A stretch of 37,725 bases of DNA from Parabacteroides sp. (GTDB lineage: Bacteria; Bacteroidota; Bacteroidia; Bacteroidales; Tannerellaceae): positions 1-37,725 of the forward strand of contig JAJBTJ010000053.1 in NCBI GenBank assembly GCA_020860905.1, written 5' to 3'. A program made the position numbers and the translations under genes. The first letter of the stretch is position 1, and the number at the start of each line of letters is the position of its first letter. The notes under the pieces are model-generated. The model was given only the letters and a program-made list of their open reading frames with translations. It was not told the origin of the DNA and did no database searches. Below, piece by piece: positions 26,986-34,794 of this stretch.

Positions 26986-29193
26986 TTATTTTATAAAAAC
27001 TCCGCAGCGTCCGTTCCAGGTATAAACCATACCTTCGATGGTAACGCTATGTTTATTTTCCGTTCCGTCATCCGGATTGCTCAGACAGAGGGTTACGGAA
27101 TGCCTTTCCTTATAAGTAGCTCTGATAACTGTATAGGCCGGAGTGTCCGTCACTACTTTTACCTCTTCACACGAAGAAGTCAGGTTGCACGAGGTTTCCA
27201 TACGTACGTCGTAATCCCCGTGTGTTTCGATAGACGTGGCGAACGTATGCTTTTTCCGTCCTTTTTCCCTTATCAGAAAAGCTGTTTCGTTTCTCAGATT
27301 AAAATCGGGGTCGTTGGCTCCCAGCCGCAGTATCATCAACTCCGTTTGCGGAGTAGTAGCCGTGCTGAGGGTATAAAACCGGTTCCGGTTAAAAAAGGTA
27401 AAACGGGAAGTATTCTGATTTTCATTATGTCCCCAGGCTTCCACCCATAGATGCTGGTACCCGTTCTTGGTTCCAAGCGTTTTCGATTCGTTCTTTGCTT
27501 TGTTATAAGGAAAGTTTACAGAAACGAATTGCCCGTTATACCAGAACGGATAATCGTATTGGTGTTCCCCGTTTGAAGTTGCCTGTACTACATCCAAGAT
27601 AAGGGGAAATTGGAGGAAGGGGGTGGGGATGTAGGCTAATGTGCGTCTCATTTCTACTCCGGGATACGCATGGGTTTCTTTTGCAACTATCACCTGGAAG
27701 TTCTTTCCTTCAAGATTGCTGTAAACGATGTCCGAATGGTATCGGGAAGAAACCTGAATATCTCCGTTGAAATGAGTGGTTTCATCTACCGTCAAGGTGT
27801 TGTGGGCAATCGTTTGTTTAGCAAATGTCCGGTTTTCGTTCGTATAATGCCCTTTGTTTTTCGCCTCGATGTTGAGGAAACGCGAAGCGCCGTAATCTGC
27901 CAGAATCTCGTTTCCGTTGTCATAATAGGCCATGGTGAGCTTATCGAAATGGCCGTGACTTAGTCCGTGGGAGCTAGCTTTGAGAGTCAGGGCGCTATTC
28001 AGTTTCGGGTCGGTCGAACGGATTACGGCAATGCCCCCTTCATTGCCATTGCGGCCGTCACGGAATACGCCGCTACGATACACTACCGGAATAGCCTTTC
28101 CCAGAGCGATATCCCGGGCTACCCGGAACCCTCCGATGGTAGGCAAATAAGCGTGTTGATATGCCTTTGCCACGGATAACAGCGATTTATCCTCCGGATA
28201 ATGGTTATACAGAATATCGACCGCATAAACCAATTCTTGTGCCGACAACCCTTTCTGCAACGCATCGTTGATATGAAAAAATTCTCCTTCATACGAAAGT
28301 TGTATCAATGTGGTAAGCGCTTTTAAGAGAATACCGTCGCGGTAATTGAAGATTTGCAATTCCGGCATTTTATGTTCGATGCATTGAGCAAAAATAACGA
28401 ACGGCCAGATAGCGTACCGTTGATAATATGCACCCTCGGTGAAATACCCGTCTGGAGAAAACAGATAATCCATCTGACGGATAAAGCCTCCCCGTTTCCC
28501 GGTTCCATCCGAGCCGTAAAGCGCCTTTTTTACATACTCTTCCCGGTTCGTCACTAAACCCGTCATGCCGACGGCTGCCGTAGCCCATGTAGCATGGTTG
28601 TGCATTTTATTAAAAGTCTTGTTATTAGCACAGTTGCCGTCCATCCCCTCCATAATGAAATCGGCCATCGGGGTAAACAGGTTCTTTTCGATGATAGTAC
28701 GCTGTTGTGTTGAAAGGGTGCTATAAATACAATCGTAGGCTATTGCCGTATGTACCAGCCATACGCTTTCGTTCAAGGTTTGCCAAAACAGGCGGCCGGG
28801 AACAGGCGAAAGCCGTACCGGGTGAAATCCCAGTGTAGGATACAGTTTCGCATAAGCTTCCAGCATATCTGCCACATACTGGGCATATTTCTTTTCGCCG
28901 GTTAACTGATAAGCGATTCCGCAATGGAACATAGCATAATAATTCGATTTATGTTGTTCATGCACCGCACCTCCGCCGCCATCCACGGGTACCGGAACAG
29001 AAATAGGAACATTTATCGCTGCATCGGCCGCGCTCAGCACTTCCGACACCGATTGATCGAATGCCGGCACCGTTCCCTTCTCCGCCCTGATTTCTTCCAC
29101 TTCTCCCCGGGTGAAGAGGAGCGACAGATGTTGGGCGAATGGGCAGAGGCAACCTTCCAGCACGAAGAATAGACCGATAACAAATCTTTTCAT
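26986..29193 (-). CDS. PL17 family alginate lyase (heparinase II/III-like)
   Basis: 735 aa; KMHNHATWATAAVGMTG, DGYFTEGAYYQRYA, SHGLSHGHFDKLTMAYYDNGNEILADYGASRFLNIE, AKQTIAHNTLTVDE. Confidence 0.85.
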   Translation of the reverse strand: MKRFVIGLFFVLEGCLCPFAQHLSLLFTRGEVEEIRAEKGTVPAFDQSVSEVLSAADAAINVPISVPVPVDGGGGAVHEQHKSNYYAMFHCGIAYQLTGEKKYAQYVADMLEAYAKLYPTLGFHPVRLSPVPGRLFWQTLNESVWLVHTAIAYDCIYSTLSTQQRTIIEKNLFTPMADFIMEGMDGNCANNKTFNKMHNHATWATAAVGMTGLVTNREEYVKKALYGSDGTGKRGGFIRQMDYLFSPDGYFTEGAYYQRYAIWPFVIFAQCIEHKMPELQIFNYRDGILLKALTTLIQLSYEGEFFHINDALQKGLSAQELVYAVDILYNHYPEDKSLLSVAKAYQHAYLPTIGGFRVARDIALGKAIPVVYRSGVFRDGRNGNEGGIAVIRSTDPKLNSALTLKASSHGLSHGHFDKLTMAYYDNGNEILADYGASRFLNIEAKNKGHYTNENRTFAKQTIAHNTLTVDETTHFNGDIQVSSRYHSDIVYSNLEGKNFQVIVAKETHAYPGVEMRRTLAYIPTPFLQFPLILDVVQATSNGEHQYDYPFWYNGQFVSVNFPYNKAKNESKTLGTKNGYQHLWVEAWGHNENQNTSRFTFFNRNRFYTLSTATTPQTELMILRLGANDPDFNLRNETAFLIREKGRKKHTFATSIETHGDYDVRMETSCNLTSSCEEVKVVTDTPAYTVIRATYKERHSVTLCLSNPDDGTENKHSVTIEGMVYTWNGRCGVFIK

Positions 29194-29200
29194 TTTACGT

Positions 29201-31462
29201 TTATCTTTTCAATCCGATAGAAAGCCTTTCCAGTTCACTACCCGCAGCCGGAGTATAGTCGTAGGCTTCGGCTGCGGTATAAACCGGTTGGATGTTGTAC
29301 ATTTTCCCTTGTATTGCCCCAGGCGTAGTCGTTATGATTTTGCCGGAGTTCCAACAGTTACAACGAGTGATACATATCTTTTCCCAGGTTGCTTCATCCA
29401 GCCGGATGGATGCCCCTCCGCGACCGCTGCCGTCGAAATTGCAATTCGCGACCGTCAGTATTTGGGGCCCAATCAGGCGCATTACGCTACCTCGTTCTTT
29501 ATTGCAGCAATCTACAAAGTTACAGTGAGTGATAGTTACATACGGACCGGCTGTGCTTTCGTCGCTTCCTCCCCGGTAAATATGGATAGATAACCCCAGT
29601 AACCGGTAGAAAGAACAGTTTTCAATCCGTATATCCTCTGCATTATAGCGGCCTATATCGTCTTTTTCGGCAGCATAACTGATAGCATCTCCGGATAAGT
29701 TGCGAAATAAGCTGTTGCGGATGGTAATGCTTTCGGCAAAAGTCCCTTTGGTTGCTTTGATAGCAAAGAAACCGCCTTCCCCGAAATTCAGGAATTTGCA
29801 ACCGTCTACGGTTAATGCATAAGGCTGTATCATATCCCTTGCCGTAGAGATTCCGGCTTTTGCCAACGCCTTTCCCGGTTCTAACATGCCGTCGAATACG
29901 ATGTTCTCGATTACGAGTTCACTCCCGTCCGCCAGGGTTACCATATTATCCGGCTTGATGCCATTGAAACGGATAACCGGTTTGTGAGTCGCATCAGCGG
30001 CACGAATCGTCAACGGCTTATCGATTTGCAGGGAGTGTTGGATGAGATAGGTACCTTTCGCTACGAGAATAATGCCGCCCGGTTCAGCCGCGCAGATTAT
30101 TTCAGCCAAATCGGCATCGGGAGAAACCCGATATTCTTTCCGTATCCTGTCCGGCTCCTTCTTTACCTGGTTAGCAAACCAGGATGCACCCTTATCTTTG
30201 CGCAGCACGGCTTCGGAAGGCAACGGGGGAATTGCGCTTTTTTCCGTAGTGAATCCCGGAGCCGGATACGCCCCGGCCAACTGTACTTTGTTTCCTTCAA
30301 ATCGAATCCCCGATACGTCATCTACTGCCAAATACGGTTTGTCAGCCTGTTTATTGACAATTACATTATCGGTAAACGACACATGCGCCGGGGGAAGGGT
30401 GCGTTCCAAATCCTTACCCGTTCCGAATTCGATATTCGCACAATCCACAAACGTGTTACGATATATCTTTACATCGAGCACATGGCAATACCGGTTGGGT
30501 AACGAATTAGGCACACCGTTCATCACGCCTAATGCAGAGAAAAAACGAGTACCGGCCAACCCTACCAGCAGGTTGTCGTAAATCCGGTGTCCTGCATTAA
30601 CTACGCGGATACCCCCCGTGTTCCGCCTCCCGTGTCCGATAAATAAATTATTGTTTACCGTATTCCGGTCACCATGCCGCAAGGCTACCACTCCCTCACA
30701 TTCCAGTAAAACATTGTTCCGCACTACATTATCGCTGGATTTGATGGAAATTACTTCCACTTCGCCGGAGCAACGTTCAAACAAGTTGTTTTCAATTACC
30801 GTATTCGACGAACTGTATGCTTGCTGGGAAGTTCCCACCCGGATGGTTTCGGCTCCGTTGGAACCGTAAACCGGCCGCTCGCCGAAATAATTGTGGTCTA
30901 TCCGGTGATGGTTCTCCAGGCAGCGTTTATCGTTGAGGATTACAATCAAAGTCACTCCTAAATTCAGTTTTCCTGTCAGCGAACAATGATCTATCCGGTT
31001 GTGTTGTCCGTAAAGCAGGATATAACTATACGCCTGGTCACGGCGGAGCGGATTGAATCCGTCTATCACGCAATCCGTCAAACGGCAATGATTCGCCAAC
31101 GCAGTGCCATTGCGGAATTCGATAACAGCCCCTTTCGGGGTATGGCCGTTCGTAAAAAACAGTCCGTCGATACACATCCATTCGCCCGCTATCCGTAAAA
31201 ACGAAGCACCTTCTATCTTCACTTTCCCCGGATTCAATGCCTTTATCGTAACCGGCGCTTCCGCCGTTCCATTTGCCGTCCATTTTAACTGCATGTTTTT
31301 GTACTGGCCGTCTTTGATATAAATCCGGTCGCCCGGTTGCGCCGTTTTCAGGCAGGCAGCCACTTCCGGCAGCGTTACTTCGTATCTTTCTGCGAAACTT
31401 ATTGCCGGTATGCTGAAAAACAGTATCGCTATAAGTATCGTATGCATATTTTGTACTTTCAT
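29201..31462 (-). CDS. PL6 family alginate lyase (chondroitinase B-type, two beta-helix domains)
   Basis: 753 aa; NGAETIRVGTSQQAYSSSNTVIENNLFERCSGEVEVISIKSS, VALRHGDRNTV, signal peptide, second beta-helix after ~aa 430. Confidence 0.9.
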   Translation of the reverse strand: MKVQNMHTILIAILFFSIPAISFAERYEVTLPEVAACLKTAQPGDRIYIKDGQYKNMQLKWTANGTAEAPVTIKALNPGKVKIEGASFLRIAGEWMCIDGLFFTNGHTPKGAVIEFRNGTALANHCRLTDCVIDGFNPLRRDQAYSYILLYGQHNRIDHCSLTGKLNLGVTLIVILNDKRCLENHHRIDHNYFGERPVYGSNGAETIRVGTSQQAYSSSNTVIENNLFERCSGEVEVISIKSSDNVVRNNVLLECEGVVALRHGDRNTVNNNLFIGHGRRNTGGIRVVNAGHRIYDNLLVGLAGTRFFSALGVMNGVPNSLPNRYCHVLDVKIYRNTFVDCANIEFGTGKDLERTLPPAHVSFTDNVIVNKQADKPYLAVDDVSGIRFEGNKVQLAGAYPAPGFTTEKSAIPPLPSEAVLRKDKGASWFANQVKKEPDRIRKEYRVSPDADLAEIICAAEPGGIILVAKGTYLIQHSLQIDKPLTIRAADATHKPVIRFNGIKPDNMVTLADGSELVIENIVFDGMLEPGKALAKAGISTARDMIQPYALTVDGCKFLNFGEGGFFAIKATKGTFAESITIRNSLFRNLSGDAISYAAEKDDIGRYNAEDIRIENCSFYRLLGLSIHIYRGGSDESTAGPYVTITHCNFVDCCNKERGSVMRLIGPQILTVANCNFDGSGRGGASIRLDEATWEKICITRCNCWNSGKIITTTPGAIQGKMYNIQPVYTAAEAYDYTPAAGSELERLSIGLKR

Positions 31463-31465
31463 GGT

Positions 31466-33152
31466 TTAGTGCACTTTAGAGTAATCGTAATCATGTTTTT
31501 GCCAGTAAATATCGAATTCGACGGAACTCGAAGAAGGAGCGTTGGTATTATTGTACAGTTTAAAATCGACGGTTTTTATATGTAACAGTCCGATACGCTT
31601 GATATTCGCGGCTACATTTGCCGTTGAACCGTTCACATTGTAATATAATATGAGTAATACAGCATCCGCATTCGCCTTTTTTTCCTTTCCGGCTTCAAAT
31701 ATTGCCGGCGCCCAAGTGTCGGTATTCAAGGAAGTTTTCATACTCGAAATACTGAATCCCCGGCATGTTTTGGCATCGATGTCTATCGGAAACGTAGTTT
31801 CGTCAATCGTGGTCAACGTACCGTTTTTCACTTCCTCAACCAATGCTTTATAAGCCGATTTCGAGGAATCCAAATACAAGAAAGTCAACACAGGCGTACC
31901 GTAGCAATTTCCGTTGCTTCCTGTTATCCGGGAATCGTTCGACGAATTATTCATGATATAGAAATTCTTAAGCTGTCCGCTGGAACCTGCTGGACTGTTA
32001 ATTTGTAACTGTCCGGCATTCACTCCGGAGAAGAAAAAATACGGATTTACCGAATTGTATTCTTCTTCCGGAACAGCCGGTTTATTATTGGCCGAACAAG
32101 TGGCGACCTGGTGCTTATAGGATACCGGGTCGATTCGTTCTCTCCAATCGGCATTTGCGTACGCTTGTCCGGTTTCCGGTGAAAAGAACGACGACAGTTC
32201 GTCTACATCCCGCCCTTGTGCATACACTTTCTTGTTTTCCCAGAAATATACCAAAGGTACTTTTACTACGAACTGTTCTGTCAGAATCGGTTCCTCGCGT
32301 CCGTCGAAGTAAGAAATCTTTAGGGGTAGGGTATTGTCGCCGTCTGCATACTGTTCCGACGACGGCACGATAAATTCCAACCGGGTTTCACTCTGAAGAG
32401 TAATGCTGCATTCGATGTTTCCTACTGCTACTTTATCGATTTTATTTAAGTAAGTACCTTCCAACGCCACTACATCCCCTACTTTTGCAGGAGTAAAAGT
32501 AGAAGTGGTTACTTCCGGTTCATACCGTTTCACCGTCATCTGTGAGGCGGAAGCAACCGGAGTTTCTACTTCTTGTGTACCGTTAAAATACTTGAAGGTA
32601 ATCCCTGCTTTTTCACTCTCTACATACGGAATTTTCACCAGGATTTCCTTTTCATCCTGCGAAAGGATAGGCGCTTCGTTACCCGTAACCTGCCCTTCGG
32701 CCGTAAAAAGAACCGCACGGATTACCTGCATGTGAACTCCTCGGAGCAGCAATTTATTTCCCATTTCCACCTCGGCGGGCATCCCGGTTTCCGTAAGGAC
32801 AGGAGCCGGGTATTCCATGGTAAAATCGGCTTCCGATGCCCCTTCGCCTACCGAATTGGTCAGCGTAATTTTTCCGCTTTTTTGCATTGCTCGTTACTTT
32901 TAACGAAAGGCGGCGGTCGGATACCTTTTGAAGAATCATTACTTTTTCGCCTCCCATCGTTGCACTCACCACATCGTCCAGGTGTTCGCCGCTAATTACT
33001 ATTTCGCTGCCGGTACTGCCGGTTTCGGGCGAGAAGGAAAGAATTTGCGGGGCATTAGCCGTAATTTCTTTCATATATACCATATCGCAAGCGCTATAGA
33101 CGATAACGCCTGCCAGTAAACAGGCAAAACTCCATTTTTTATATCGTTTCAT
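31466..33152 (-). pseudogene. TIG/IPT-type surface glycan-binding lipoprotein, frameshifted
   Basis: N-terminal frame 33152->~32884 (lipobox VYSAC, TIG-like repeats, ...LSLKVTSNAK) continues in another frame (SGKITLTNSVGEGASEADFTMEYPAP...) across an A6 tract (T6 on plus, 32878-32883). Confidence 0.8.
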
Positions 33153-33263
33153 ATCTGCATAATTTATTTTTTAACAACCAGGCTACCGCAAACTCGTTTG
33201 TTCCTTTTTTTCAGACATATTCTTACGGTGTGCCCGTTTCCTGTTCGCATTCGTTTTAAGAAA

Positions 33264-34781
33264 TCAATATCCTGTATTTTGCGCTATCTCCGGATTGATA
33301 TTGATTACACTTACCGGAATGGGGAGAAGGGTCTGCCAATCGGCAATCTCGTTCACCGTGTACGAATATTCCGAGTAGAACGATTCGCTTTTGAGGTAGT
33401 TATTTACGGTCGGGGCGGCAATTCCCCAACGGAGCAGGTCGAACCATCGTTGGTTTTCAAAAGCAAGTTCCAGCCTTCTTTCATTCCGCACCGCTTCTCT
33501 GAAATCATAGCGGTTGGAAAGATCGGCCAGCGTATAACCCGGAACGCCGGCCCGTTCGCTAATCATATTCAAGTACTTCAGGTTATCGTCGGACGGCCCT
33601 GAAAGCTCGTTCGTTACTTCGGCATACAGCAAGGCGATATCCCCGACGCGGATAACCGGCCAGTCGCTTTCCCCGTCATACTGCGTACTGACCGGGTTCG
33701 TGTATTTCTTGCAGTAACGGCAATTGCCCGTTGTTACCCATTCCCGGGTAGTTGAATTGTAATACTTGCGGGCGATATTCACGTCGAGCCGTTTCTCTCC
33801 GTTTCCTCTGGTTTCGTAAGCGGAAATAACGTTGTCGGAAGGAGTATTGTACCCTAAAGAAGCGCCGATAATCACGTTGGCTCCATTATTGACCGGAGCG
33901 AACATATTGCCGAAGGGCGAACCGAGGCCTACATTCCCGGAAAGGTAACGGGCTGCGAAGATGATTTCTTTATTCATCTCGTTCGAGATATCGAATATCT
34001 TGTCATAAGGTACCAGGTCGGCCCCTGTCTGGGGATTTCCTACGGCAGCGCTTTCCAACACTTCCTTGCATAATCGGGCTGCCTGGGCATATCGGGCGTC
34101 TGCAGAAGAATAATGCGTGGCATACACTTTGGCCAACAGCGCTTTTACCGCATTCCTGTCGGCACGCCCTTTATCCGCATCCGCCATTTGTTCGGGCAAT
34201 AACTGATTATCTAAAATAGTTTCCAAATCGCTTTCAATCAATCCGTACACCTCTTCCACGGTAGAGCGTTGCATGTTGCGGGCTACCTCCGACGGGATTT
34301 TGGAAGTAACGATAAATACTGGCCCCCATAAACGAACCAGATTAAAATATTCCAGCGAACGAAGAAACAGCGCCTCCGCCTCGTACTGGTTCCGGAGCGT
34401 TTCATCTGCCACTATATCTAAGTAGGAAAGTACGTTATTTGCCCGGGCGATGGTAGCATAGCAAGCACTCCAGTAATTTTCCACCCATTGATGTTCGGCC
34501 ACGATAGTACCCTGATCCAGTTGTTCGACCAATTTGGTGGTACTGGCCGACGAACCCGTAGCATACATACGTCCGTTGTCCGAACGCAATTCCGTCATCG
34601 CCCATTCATAATACATTACGTCGTGAAGGGAATTATAACAACCCATTACCAGGTTGTTCACCGACGAAGCATCTTTCACATACTTGTCTGCCGCCACTTC
34701 CGAATAAGGATATTTGTCCAGGTTGCAGGCTCCAACCAGCAACAACATTACCAGCCATCCTGTATAATTTATTTTTTTCAT
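33264..34781 (-). CDS. susD: SusD/RagB family nutrient-binding lipoprotein
   Basis: Start reassigned to MKKINYTGWLVML; lipobox LLVGACNLD; EAEALFLRSLEYFNLVRLWGPV, NERRLELAFENQRWFDLLRWG. Confidence 0.95.
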   Translation of the reverse strand: MKKINYTGWLVMLLLVGACNLDKYPYSEVAADKYVKDASSVNNLVMGCYNSLHDVMYYEWAMTELRSDNGRMYATGSSASTTKLVEQLDQGTIVAEHQWVENYWSACYATIARANNVLSYLDIVADETLRNQYEAEALFLRSLEYFNLVRLWGPVFIVTSKIPSEVARNMQRSTVEEVYGLIESDLETILDNQLLPEQMADADKGRADRNAVKALLAKVYATHYSSADARYAQAARLCKEVLESAAVGNPQTGADLVPYDKIFDISNEMNKEIIFAARYLSGNVGLGSPFGNMFAPVNNGANVIIGASLGYNTPSDNVISAYETRGNGEKRLDVNIARKYYNSTTREWVTTGNCRYCKKYTNPVSTQYDGESDWPVIRVGDIALLYAEVTNELSGPSDDNLKYLNMISERAGVPGYTLADLSNRYDFREAVRNERRLELAFENQRWFDLLRWGIAAPTVNNYLKSESFYSEYSYTVNEIADWQTLLPIPVSVININPEIAQNTGY

Positions 34782-34794
34782 CGTTCGTTTTCCA

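Noticed and set aside
32878-32887. A_AAA_AAG as a classical -1 programmed frameshift site
   Set aside because: The downstream frame needs a +1 (or -2) shift relative to GCA AAA AAG; -1 slippage gives the wrong frame, so an indel or one-base slippage is more likely.
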